Shown here one piece after another: positions 6,838-13,669 of a stretch of 13,669 bases of DNA. The DNA comes from Bacteroidales bacterium (GTDB taxonomy: Bacteria; Bacteroidota; Bacteroidia; Bacteroidales; SM23-62), in contig JADHVS010000115.1 of the NCBI GenBank assembly GCA_016783865.1, forward strand, positions 1 to 13,669, written 5' to 3'. Within the stretch, counting starts at the first letter, position 1. Each line of letters starts with the position of its first letter. The notes beneath the pieces were generated by a model. It worked only from the letters and a program-made list of their open reading frames with translations. It searched no databases and had not been told where the DNA came from. A program made the position numbers and the translations under genes.

Positions 6838-7486
6838 GGATGATACCGATCTGCGAAATATTCTTTCGCAATATCTTGAAATTCAAGGTTTTATTATTCT
6901 TCAGGCTGAGAATGGCAAGGTAGCCCTTGATGTTTTCCGGGAAGAACATGTGGATTTTTGTATCCTCGATGTGATGATGCCTGTCATGGATGGTTTTACG
7001 CTGGCTAAAAAGATAAGGAACCTTGACCAGTACATGCCCATTATCTTCCTGACCGCTAAAAACCAGAAAGAAGACAGGATCAAAGGCCTTAAGATAGGCG
7101 CCGATGACTATATCACCAAGCCTTTTGAGGTGGATGAATTAATCCTCCGGATTAAAAATATCCTGCGCCGGTCTGGCCGCGTTGGGGCCGAACCCATAAA
7201 AATAGGTGAATTTGAATTCCGCTTCGATGAACTCACCCTGAAAGGTTACGGCCAGGAACACCAGATGACCTTAAAAGAAGCCGATCTGCTGAAATACCTG
7301 GTGGTGAATAAAAATAAGGTGCTGAAGCGGGAACAGATCCTGAAAGATCTCTGGGGGGAGGACGATTATTTCCTCGGCAGAAGCATGGATGTATTCATCA
7401 CCCGCCTCCGCAAATACCTAAAACCGGAAACCAGCGTCTCCCTTGATAATGTGAGGGCAGTTGGTTTCATACTTCGTATCAGGTAG
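6818..7486 (+). CDS. OmpR/PhoB-family response regulator
   Basis: A 222-residue two-domain regulator whose ATG lies inside the last codons of the kinase gene (20-nt overlap), so the two are translated together. The receiver domain (1-120) has the acidic pair Asp8/Asp9, the phospho-acceptor Asp51 in CILDVMMPVMDGF, Thr79 in FLTA and Lys101 in ITKPFE. The C-terminal domain (about 127-222) is a winged helix of the Trans_reg_C type (MTLKEADLLKYLVVNKNKVLKREQIL...SMDVFITRLRKYL). It likely binds tandem direct repeats. The three GTTAATG boxes at 5386-5414 in front of its own operon are the natural candidate site, implying autoregulation and control of the divergent secreted protein. Confidence 0.93.
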   Translation: MNILLAEDDTDLRNILSQYLEIQGFIILQAENGKVALDVFREEHVDFCILDVMMPVMDGFTLAKKIRNLDQYMPIIFLTAKNQKEDRIKGLKIGADDYITKPFEVDELILRIKNILRRSGRVGAEPIKIGEFEFRFDELTLKGYGQEHQMTLKEADLLKYLVVNKNKVLKREQILKDLWGEDDYFLGRSMDVFITRLRKYLKPETSVSLDNVRAVGFILRIR

Positions 7487-7516
7487 TTTCATCTAATAGT
7501 TTCGGTTCTCAGTTTA

Positions 7517-7532
7517 TAGTTTTGTAATTTTG
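7517..7532 (+). promoter_or_regulatory. Candidate -7 elements before the 7550 gene
   Basis: Two overlapping-range matches to TAnnTTTG, TAGTTTTG at 7517-7524 and TAATTTTG at 7525-7532, lie 18-33 nt before the ATG. The upstream -33 element is weak (TTTC near 7500), so the promoter is tentative. Confidence 0.35.
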
Positions 7533-7549
7533 TTTCTGAATCTATAATT

Positions 7550-8224
7550 ATGATTATGAGAACACTGATTGTCCCTGCCATATTAACAATATTTATTTTC
7601 CTTTCAAGCCACGCTCAGGATGATGAGTCTTTAGTAGAAATTAGTCGGGAAACCTTTGCTAAAGAGGGAAATATTTTTGTCCGACTGGAGGATGGGAAGG
7701 AAAGACAACTGACATTTACCCTGAGCGATGAAAAACCCAACCTGATTGACTCCAGGGACCTGGTAATATTCGTTAGAAATGAGAAGGTTGTCCAGGAACA
7801 AAAAGAATACTACAGGAAAAAGATAATGACTGTCGGAATAAACGATTTCCTGGAAAAAGAAATATCCAGCCAGAAACCCTATAAGGATGGTGTCAATAAT
7901 ACCACTGAAATCATTCGGGTGGATAATCCTTCTGTTTCTTCAGACGGCAATTATCTGTTCTTCCTTGCAAACCACACCTCCACAACCAGTCAGCTGATCA
8001 AACTTGAGATCAGCAGCGGCAAATGGATCCTTTTATTCAGTGCCGAGGAGTATGAACTTTTAAATTCGGGACTCTTTAAGGATTATTTTTTAATCGGCCG
8101 AAATGAACCGGGTGCCGCGGGCCAGATGATTTATTATTACCTGGTAGACCAAACCGGAAAAAAGGTTAAGGAATTCAATAGTAAAGAGAGCATGAATCAA
8201 TTTAAACAGTTAATTCAACAGTGA
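7550..8224 (+). CDS. Secreted protein of unknown function with beta-propeller-like (PD40-type) segments
   Basis: The 224-residue product has a Sec signal peptide (about 1-22, ending SSHA before QDDE). ATG 7556, two codons in, is an alternative start. Residues 40-75 (IFVRLEDGKERQLTFTLSDEKPNLIDSRDLVIFVRN) and 122-135 (NPSVSSDGNYLFFLAN) resemble the blades of TolB/WD40-like PD40 propellers, in which P-x-x-S-P-D-G precedes a strand. Only two or three blades could fit, so a complete propeller is unlikely and this may be a divergent or partial relative. It follows the two-component system by 63 nt with its own possible promoter. No enzymatic motif is evident and I do not assign a function. Confidence 0.7.
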   Translation: MIMRTLIVPAILTIFIFLSSHAQDDESLVEISRETFAKEGNIFVRLEDGKERQLTFTLSDEKPNLIDSRDLVIFVRNEKVVQEQKEYYRKKIMTVGINDFLEKEISSQKPYKDGVNNTTEIIRVDNPSVSSDGNYLFFLANHTSTTSQLIKLEISSGKWILLFSAEEYELLNSGLFKDYFLIGRNEPGAAGQMIYYYLVDQTGKKVKEFNSKESMNQFKQLIQQ

Positions 8225-8305
8225 CTGGGTTGTTGAACCTAATTTATCAAGGTACAAAAGATCTGAAGGGCCGGGGATATCAATGGACTATTTTCTGAAA
8301 TTCCC

Positions 8306-8313
8306 TATATTTG
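8306..8313 (+). promoter_or_regulatory. Candidate -7 element upstream of the AKR-DUF1080 operon
   Basis: TATATTTG matches TAnnTTTG but lacks a clear -33 element and lies 82 nt before the ATG at 8395. It is the only match in the 170-nt gap after the 7550 gene. Confidence 0.3.
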
Positions 8314-8394
8314 GTTACGATAGCATATCTTTCCTGCTTAAACATATCTGCAAATGCAAATCCATAAATAAACATCCATCAATCTTCAAACAAG

Positions 8395-9606
8395 ATGCAA
8401 ACAAAACCACGTCGTGACTTTCTGAAAAAAAGCCTGGTAGCTTTATCCGGTGCAGCCGTTTTGCCCGGAACCCTGAACCAGGCATTTGCTCATTCAAGGG
8501 GCAGAAAGGTAGGGGATGATCTGGTATACAGAATCCTTGGAAAAACAGGACTTAACATCCCTGTGATCAGTATGGGAACGGGTGCGGCCAGCCCTGCCCT
8601 CATAAAAGCAGCCTATGATAAAGGAATAAACCTGTTCTTTACAGCCACCTACTATGGGGAGGGGAACAATGAAAAAATGCTGGGCGATTCGGTTAAAGAT
8701 CTCCCGCGTGAATCTCTCATCATCGGGACCGCAGCCATTCCAAAAGGGGTCGACCACCGGGGAGGATTGTTTACTGAAGATTCCACTTACGATGGACTCA
8801 TGGAAGCTGCAGATGAAAGCCTGAAACGTTTCGGGATGGATTATGTCGACTTCATGTTGCTGCCATACGCTGGAAAACGGGAATCAGTGTTTTTCGAACC
8901 ATTGCTCAGGGCCATGGAAGATATTAAAAAGAAGGGCAAGGCAAGGTTTATCGGTATCGCATCACACAGTTTCCAGGCTGAAGCTGTTAAAGCTGCTGTT
9001 GATACAGGTATCTATGATTGTGCGTTGGTAGGTTATAACTTCAGGATGGAAAACATCACAGAGTTGGATGAGGCATTTGACTATGCCGGGAAGGCTGGAT
9101 TAGGGATCCTCAATATGAAATCACAGGTGGGAGGGTTCTGGGATAAGGAACGCACCCAGCCGATTAATCCTGCAGCTGCATTGAAATGGGTATTAAAGAA
9201 TAAAAATATAGCTGCCGCTGTCACGGCAATATCCAATTTTGATGAACTGGAGATGGACCTGTCGATCATGAAGGAAGGTCTCGAAATGACTGAAGATGAG
9301 ACAAACGACCTGAAACTGGCATCTGCCGGCAGGCCGGGACTGTATTGCCTGCAATGCAGGCAGTGTGAAGGGCAATGTGCCCAGGACCTGGATATCCCTA
9401 CACTCATGCAGAGTTACATGTATGCCTATGGTTACCGCAACCTGGAACAGGCGCGGCACACGCTGGATAATGCACGCCTGCCAGAGCAAGCGTGTGATCA
9501 ATGTGAATTGTGCACGGTCCGGTGTTCCGCTGGTTTCAACGTCGCGTATAAGATCCGGGATATCGCCAGGCTCAAGGATGTACCAATGGATTTTTTAAGA
9601 ACCTAA
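8395..9606 (+). CDS. Tat-exported aldo/keto reductase-fold protein with two C-terminal 4Fe-4S motifs, tetrad degraded
   Basis: The 403-residue product opens with a twin-arginine signal (PRRDFLKKSLVALSGAAVLPG). Residues about 43-310 form an AKR barrel. Two cysteine groups follow: Cys318/321/324/328 and Cys367/370/373/377, spaced as in bacterial ferredoxins, so it should carry iron-sulfur clusters in the periplasm. The catalytic tetrad is largely gone. In NLFFTATYYG the usual Asp is Phe82 while Tyr87 remains; in IIGTAAIPKG the Lys position is Ala113; in DFMLLPYAG the His is Pro157. Ordinary carbonyl reduction is therefore doubtful. A role in electron transfer, binding or a changed reaction is possible. 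It lies 15 nt before the DUF1080 lipoprotein gene and probably shares its mRNA. Confidence 0.88.
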   Translation: MQTKPRRDFLKKSLVALSGAAVLPGTLNQAFAHSRGRKVGDDLVYRILGKTGLNIPVISMGTGAASPALIKAAYDKGINLFFTATYYGEGNNEKMLGDSVKDLPRESLIIGTAAIPKGVDHRGGLFTEDSTYDGLMEAADESLKRFGMDYVDFMLLPYAGKRESVFFEPLLRAMEDIKKKGKARFIGIASHSFQAEAVKAAVDTGIYDCALVGYNFRMENITELDEAFDYAGKAGLGILNMKSQVGGFWDKERTQPINPAAALKWVLKNKNIAAAVTAISNFDELEMDLSIMKEGLEMTEDETNDLKLASAGRPGLYCLQCRQCEGQCAQDLDIPTLMQSYMYAYGYRNLEQARHTLDNARLPEQACDQCELCTVRCSAGFNVAYKIRDIARLKDVPMDFLRT

Positions 9607-9621
9607 TCAATAACTTATATC

Positions 9622-10278
9622 ATGAAAAAGCAATTTATTATTCTGTCTCTTATTTCATTTATCATTATCACCATCAGTTGTAAAGAAGAGAATAAGGTTC
9701 TATTATTTAATGGAGAAAACCTGGAGAACTGGGAAATCTTTGTCCCCGATTCAGGAGCAGTTCCTGAAGAACTATTTTGGGTGGAAGATGGATTGATCCA
9801 GGTGGCTGGTATTCCCGATGGTTATATCAGGACCAAAGAAACCTACAGTAACTTCAAACTTCATGTGGAATGGCGCTGGGTGAGCGAGCCCAAAAACAGT
9901 GGTGTTTTGCTGCACATCAACGGGGAAAATAAACTCTGGCCCAATTGCATTGAAGCACAGCTCGCGAACCAAAATGCCGGCGACCTTGTTCCGATCCAGC
10001 CGGGAGCAGGTGTTACTGTGGATGGTACAGAATACCTTCTCGAAAACGACAGCATCTGGTATATAATTATCCCGAAAATGCATGAATCCAGTGAGAATGC
10101 TCCGGGGGAATGGAACGCTTATGATATTCTTTGCAGCGGCAGCGATATTGAGCTCACGGTAAATGGCGTGCTGCAGAATAAAGGGACCAACGCAACTTTA
10201 ACAAGCGGGTCCATTGGCGTCCAGTCGGAAGGCGGTCCGATGGAGTTCAGGAATATCTGGCTGGAGCCGCTGGAATAA
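9622..10278 (+). CDS. DUF1080 lipoprotein (3-keto-disaccharide hydrolase-like family)
   Basis: A 218-residue protein with a lipoprotein signal peptide ending in ITISC (Cys20), then a single DUF1080 beta-sandwich (about 25-217). Typical features are VLLFNGENLENWE near the start, WVEDGLIQVAG, FKLHVEWRWV followed by NSGVLLHI, CIEAQL, GEWNAYDI, and the closing GSIGVQSEGGPMEFRNIWLEPL. Pfam now names the family 3-keto-disaccharide hydrolase, and members in gut Bacteroidota act on 3-keto-glycosides. Whether this copy does so is inference. It is predicted to be membrane-anchored facing the periplasm. The gene starts 15 nt after the upstream AKR gene, an operon arrangement that fits oxidation/reduction of sugars followed by cleavage. 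Confidence 0.9.
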   Translation: MKKQFIILSLISFIIITISCKEENKVLLFNGENLENWEIFVPDSGAVPEELFWVEDGLIQVAGIPDGYIRTKETYSNFKLHVEWRWVSEPKNSGVLLHINGENKLWPNCIEAQLANQNAGDLVPIQPGAGVTVDGTEYLLENDSIWYIIIPKMHESSENAPGEWNAYDILCSGSDIELTVNGVLQNKGTNATLTSGSIGVQSEGGPMEFRNIWLEPLE

Positions 10279-10284
10279 GAGTCG

Positions 10285-10320
10285 GCAAGTCTCGAGTATG
10301 CAAGTCTGCGAGTCACGAGT
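10285..10320 (+). repeat. Degenerate GCAAGTC/CGAGTC short repeats after the DUF1080 gene
   Basis: GCAAGTCT occurs at 10285-10292 and 10300-10307, and CGAGT at 10293-10297, 10309-10313 and 10316-10320, making an irregular 7-8-nt periodic array. It begins just after the stop codon, the same placement as the TTCCTGG array after glnS but with a different unit. Confidence 0.6.
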
Positions 10321-10394
10321 CTGAAATGAAAATGTGTGTTGCATTTCAGGCTTTTAGTTTCAGGATTCCATAATACCCCGGTAAAACCTCTGTT

Positions 10395-11813
10395 ATGAAT
10401 CAATTAAAGCTGAACCGCAGAAAATTCATCAGGAATTCATCTCTTGGATTGCTGGGTGCAGGAATCCAGGGAAACGAATCAATGATGGAAAATCCTGGAA
10501 ATAAACCAGTTTCTCTTCCCGAAATAAAAGAGTACCGGAGACTTGGCAGGACGGGTGCAATGGTATCAGATATTGGATCCGGCGAACCTTATAGCGAATC
10601 TGTTTTTAAGGCAGTACTTGATTCAGGTGTAAATTTCGTTGAAACAGCAGAAAGCTATTGACTCTCCTCGCAGCAAGCTGCGAGGAATCATCGATCCTTT
10701 ATATAAATTTTAAATTGCGCTCGCTAACCCCGCAGCAAGCTACGGGGAATGCGCTCGCAGGATTCAAATGGCCGAAATGAAACATTGATAGGGAATGTCA
10801 TCAGGAATTTTGATAGAGAAAAGGTATTTATAGCAACAAAAGCAAGTCCAACCTACAAAGTATACAAATCTTCTGACGATATTGTGTGGAGGGCCAAAGA
10901 AAGCCTCAAAAGGCTGCAAACCAGCTATATAGACTTATACATGATTCACCAGGCCCAGAACCTGGTTTCGGTAAGGAATGGCTATTTTCATAAGGCTTGT
11001 GATACATTGAAAAAGCAGGGTAAAATCCGGTTTGTCGGTTTATCCTGCCATGGTACCTATTGGTGGGAGGAAAAGGAAAGCCTGGAAGATATCCTTACGA
11101 CGGCCATTGAAGACGGACGGTTTGATGTCCTGTTCTGTCCATATAACTTTATGGGTGCAGACATGGGAGAAAGGATCCTTAAGGCCTGCCAGGAAAATGA
11201 CATCGGGACCATGATCATGAAAGCAAATCCAGTAGTATATTACGATAGAATTGACGATAAACTGAAGAGTGGTGGGGATCTTGATAATAATGAACAAGAA
11301 GATTACAATAATCTTAAATCACAGATGGAAAATGCCCGGACATTTTTCGAAAAGTATAATATGGATGATATTGAACAGATAAAAGACGGTGCCATCCAGT
11401 TCATCCTCTCCAATAAAAATGCGCATACCATATGTTGCCGGTTCCGCACTTTTTCAGATGTGGAAAAATATGTAAAGCTATCCGGCACCACTCTGGATAA
11501 CAGAACTGCTGAATTACTTGCTGAATTCAAAAAGAGCCAGGGATTCTTAAACTGCCGAATCGGATGTAACATTTGTGAAAAAGCTTGTCCCCATAAGATA
11601 CCCGTTAACACTATCCTGAGGTACAACTATTATTTTCACTCCCATAGGGAGGAAAAGAAAGCAATGCAATATTACAGCGATCTGGCTGGTGCTAAACCGG
11701 ATGCCTGTTATGATTGTGAAGGATACTGCGAAAAGGCTTGTCCATATAATGTGTCCACCAAGGCATTGCTGTCCATGGCACACACAAGCATGAGTTTTAT
11801 TGAAATTACATAA
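10395..11813 (+). pseudogene. Tat-exported aldo/keto reductase with two 4Fe-4S motifs, broken by a palindromic element
   Basis: The first part (88 residues) has a twin-arginine signal (NRRKFIR) and the barrel start, ending GVNFVETAESY, then TGA at 10659-10661. The element follows and carries further in-frame TAA codons at 10704 and 10725. The same frame resumes with SNGRNETLIGNVIRNF and IATK, then YMIHQ, and ends in CRIGCNICEKACP and CYDCEGYCEKACP, two ferredoxin-type clusters. Removing 10660-10764 (105 nt) restores a 437-residue protein with Tyr, Lys and His of the tetrad present and Asp replaced by Glu (VETAESY). An ATG inside the element (10749) opens a 354-residue frame, but this product would lack the Tat signal and the catalytic Tyr88, so it is unlikely to work. 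The intact ancestor was a paralogue of the 8395 gene. Confidence 0.88.
10660..10761 (+). mobile_element. Bipalindromic insertion element, copy 2 (102 bp)
   Basis: Flanked by ATT at 10657-10659 and 10762-10764. Hairpin I is at 10666-10685 (CCTCGCAGC-AA-GCTGCGAGG) and hairpin II at 10728-10747 (CCCCGCAGC-AA-GCTACGGGG). Over the shared length I count two substitutions against copy 1 (near 10708 and 10717 in the AT-rich spacer). Copy 2 lacks the 27 nt found at 4582-4608. Hairpin II is bounded on both sides by TGCGCTCGC direct repeats. The element lies in the sense direction of the AKR gene, whereas copy 1 lies antisense to its host gene. Confidence 0.87.
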
Positions 11814-12008
11814 ACAGATAAATTTCCTGACAATACCAACCCCGGTTATGGTATATATGATTACAAACCATATGAACGAATGAGGGATACCATTATTCAC
11901 ATTCAATATGCAAATTCTGATACAATCCTGTTAAGGAGATCTGAAAAAAGGTTATTTTTAAACTTCGGGAACCTGATATTTACAGGAATAAAAAAAATTA
12001 ATAGATGA
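11814..12008 (+). pseudogene. Open stretch with coding character, possible decayed or very small gene
   Basis: After the AKR stop the same frame stays open for 64 codons and ends in TGA at 12006-12008, overlapping the ATG of the hydrolase (ATGA). The translation looks protein-like (NPGYGIYDYKPYERMRD, IIHIQYANSDTILLRR), but its first ATG is at 11880, giving only 42 residues. It may be the 3' remnant of a lost gene, or a short leader gene coupled to the hydrolase. It could also be chance. I recognise no family. Confidence 0.3.
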
Positions 12009-12760
12009 AGCCTTTACAGCTCATAATAAGTTTGCTTCTGACCTGCCTGGGGCTGTATGGACAGGAGCGGTATGTCGATATCGAGGGACAGAAATTCCGG
12101 ATAAAGGAATTCGGGAAGGGGGACCTCACGGTTATCTTTGAAAACGGCATGTCAGACAGCATCGAGGTGTGGGGATCAATACCGGACTCTGTCGCTGCGT
12201 TTGCCCGCGTATTCCTTTACGACAGGGCGGATATAGGAAAATCGGATACAGCCAGGCTCCCGAGAACCATCCCAAATACGATCCTGGAATTGAGAAAGAT
12301 CCTGGCGCAGGAAAATATCGGGCCTCCCTATATCCTGGTGGGCCATTCCCTGGGTGGTTTAATAACCAGGTATTTTTCAAGCTGCTATCCCGGTGAAGTG
12401 ACCGGATTGCTATTGCTTGATCCAGCTCCGGAGGCCTTCTGGGATGCCATGTCTGAAGAAGAGCTTAAGGAGTATATAGAAGGTGGGAATGTTTGGTACG
12501 AGACAAGATTTCCAAAAAAATACCGTAATGAATGGTACCAGTTTATTTCCAATTTGGAGTACATGAGGGATCTGGATATTCCCGCGGATTTACCCATTGT
12601 GCTGATCTCCGCAACGGCATGGAACTGGTTCCAATATCATGAGAAAATCATTGCCGGCTTTGAAAATGCCAGGCATATTGAATTGGAGGGAGAACACCAC
12701 ATCTATAAAAACCACCCTGACCTGATCGTTAAATATATCAAAGATTTAGCCGGGAAATAA
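12005..12760 (+). CDS. Secreted alpha/beta-hydrolase
   Basis: A 251-residue protein with a Sec signal peptide (about 1-20, LLTCLGLYGQ). The alpha/beta-hydrolase fold is shown by the HG-like turn region (TVIFENGMSDSIEVWGSI), the FLYDRADIGKSD motif (residues 70-81, the usual YDRxGxGxS), the nucleophile elbow GHSLGGL with Ser115, and the C-terminal GEHHIYKNHPDLI with the probable catalytic His231. The acidic member cannot be assigned with certainty. The family hydrolyses esters, epoxides, peptides or other bonds, and the substrate cannot be read from the sequence. The ATG overlaps the stop of a short upstream open stretch. It converges with the T9SS protein gene with 11 nt between stops. Confidence 0.88.
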   Translation: MKPLQLIISLLLTCLGLYGQERYVDIEGQKFRIKEFGKGDLTVIFENGMSDSIEVWGSIPDSVAAFARVFLYDRADIGKSDTARLPRTIPNTILELRKILAQENIGPPYILVGHSLGGLITRYFSSCYPGEVTGLLLLDPAPEAFWDAMSEEELKEYIEGGNVWYETRFPKKYRNEWYQFISNLEYMRDLDIPADLPIVLISATAWNWFQYHEKIIAGFENARHIELEGEHHIYKNHPDLIVKYIKDLAGK

Positions 12761-12771
12761 TCCCATAAATA

Positions 12772-13669
12772 TTACCATGTCTTAATTATCCTGTGATAAC
12801 AGGTCTGCTTCCCGGAAAATTTCAGGATGTATAATCCGGATGAATACGGAGTCAGATCAATCACATTGATTTTGTTTAATGCCAATGTTCTGATTATGGT
12901 TCCTGACAGGCTGAAAATATCAAGTATTTCATAGTCTCCTGTATTCAATTCTATCGTCAAATATCCTGTTGTAGGGTTTGGAAAGATCATTATTCCTGAT
13001 TGGTCCCGGGGACGATCTTCAATTCCTCCGTAAATAACGGTATCCGGAATATGGGTGTCCCCTCCCAGGTTTGTTGTGCGTAGTATCAGGTCATTCCCAA
13101 CCGAAATGCCAACCGTATCATTGATAAAGGTTATGTCACTTAGCAATGGTGTATCGTAACAGGGAATAACCACATCAAAGTATTGAACGATCCAGCTTTG
13201 CCCGCCATCTGTAGTGCGCAGGATCTTTCTTTTACTGTTGCAGCCGCTCTTTGTCAGCCACGCAGTAGTTTCGGCAATAACAAACACCGTATCCGGACAA
13301 AAGGCATACATGGATGTAGCAGTCACATCGCAGGATATTGTATCGGGATTGATAAATGACACGATGGACCAGGTCTCACCGGAATCATCCGACCTGAGCA
13401 GGTCAAAATCATCATCAATGGCAATAACCGAGGAATCACCGACCATCTGAATATCGATAGGATTAGTTACATCGTAAACCGGTGAACTCCCGAAAACGAC
13501 AGACCAGTTCAGTCCGCGATCAATCGTTTTTATGATGAATCCAAAACCTCCTCCTCCGGCTATTAATCCCCTTCCACTGGCAAAACCGGTTGAATCATTT
13601 ATAAAATCTATGGCATTTACTTCACAATAAGTGACATTATCGGCCGGATGGTCCCATATAATGGTCCAT
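12772..13669 (-). CDS. BNR-repeat protein with T9SS C-terminal sorting domain (5' end outside window)
   Basis: The frame is open from the right edge to the stop at 12774-12772, about 298 codons; the Met at 13446 is internal. Asp-box (BNR) repeats of the S-x-D-x-G-x-x-W type are visible: KTIDRGLNWS, RSDDSGETWS and RTTDGGQSWI, as in sialidase- or YCF48-like propellers that sit outside the cell. The last 75 residues are a type A T9SS sorting domain: IFPNPTTGYLTIEL, then DIFSLSGTIIRTL, and SSGLYILKF with a basic tail (HRIIKTW). It should be carried across the outer membrane by the type IX system. The signal peptide and any catalytic domain lie outside the window, so the activity is unknown. Confidence 0.88.
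   Translation of the reverse strand, partial: WTIIWDHPADNVTYCEVNAIDFINDSTGFASGRGLIAGGGGFGFIIKTIDRGLNWSVVFGSSPVYDVTNPIDIQMVGDSSVIAIDDDFDLLRSDDSGETWSIVSFINPDTISCDVTATSMYAFCPDTVFVIAETTAWLTKSGCNSKRKILRTTDGGQSWIVQYFDVVIPCYDTPLLSDITFINDTVGISVGNDLILRTTNLGGDTHIPDTVIYGGIEDRPRDQSGIMIFPNPTTGYLTIELNTGDYEILDIFSLSGTIIRTLALNKINVIDLTPYSSGLYILKFSGKQTCYHRIIKTW

Noticed and set aside
10659..10661. TGA in the AKR gene as a selenocysteine codon or a sequencing error
   Set aside because: Two further in-frame TAA codons follow (10704, 10725), the intervening sequence is the repeat also present at 4492-4620, and the phase is unchanged, so an insertion explains it fully.
10657..10764. Translational bypassing (ribosome hop over the element) or an RNA intron
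   Set aside because: In-frame length and hairpins would permit such ideas, but there is no group I/II core, no matched take-off/landing codons beyond the ATT duplication, and the D-to-E change suggests ordinary drift; kept only as a remote possibility.
10749..11813. A 354-codon frame as an independent functional AKR gene
   Set aside because: Its start lies inside the inserted element, and it lacks the Tat signal, the first barrel strands and the catalytic Tyr; it is the downstream part of the broken gene.

Overview
The window looks like a chromosomal segment of a Bacteroidota bacterium, probably Bacteroidia-like and of moderate GC. The signs are: several promoters of the Bacteroidota type (TTTG or TTG about 20 nt upstream of TAnnTTTG) with very short leaders; few visible Shine-Dalgarno sequences; a C-terminal type IX secretion (T9SS) sorting domain; Tat-exported aldo/keto reductases; a DUF1080 lipoprotein; and a four-helix-bundle (S23/IVS-type) gene.

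Layout. 1-120: the start of an IS30-like transposase running off the left edge, followed by a large inverted repeat. 212-1720: a Tat-exported aldo/keto reductase (AKR) with a C-terminal fibronectin-III-like domain. 1725-2260 (minus): folB and a small cysteine-rich CWC protein, overlapping by 4 nt. 2403-4106: glnS. 4107-4796: a four-helix-bundle gene (minus) broken by a palindromic element and framed by degenerate heptamer repeats in inverted orientation. 4826-5326 (minus): a small secreted Ser/Arg-rich protein, divergent from a histidine kinase/response regulator pair (5464-7486). The divergent region holds three GTTAATG boxes spaced exactly 11 bp. 7550-8224: a secreted protein of unknown function. 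8395-11813: an AKR-DUF1080-AKR cluster whose third gene is broken by the same palindromic element. 12005-12760: a secreted alpha/beta hydrolase. 12772-13669 (minus): the C-terminal part of a BNR-repeat, T9SS-sorted protein.

The main discovery is a short non-coding mobile-looking element present twice (4492-4620 and 10660-10761). Each copy carries two hairpins with the same CAGCAAGCT apex. Each lies inside a protein-coding gene and is flanked by ATT on both sides, as expected of a 3-bp target duplication. Removing one copy plus one ATT (132 nt and 105 nt, both multiples of three) restores an uninterrupted four-helix-bundle protein of 129 aa and a ferredoxin-tailed AKR of 437 aa. The copies are nearly identical apart from a 27-nt internal indel, so movement or amplification was probably recent. 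No transposase for it is in the window.

How genes may work together: the 8395-10278 pair (AKR with two 4Fe-4S motifs, then a DUF1080 lipoprotein) looks like an operon for periplasmic redox sugar chemistry. The first AKR in it has lost three of the four classical catalytic residues. The two-component system probably controls the divergent secreted protein and itself through the 11-bp boxes. These functional links are inference.
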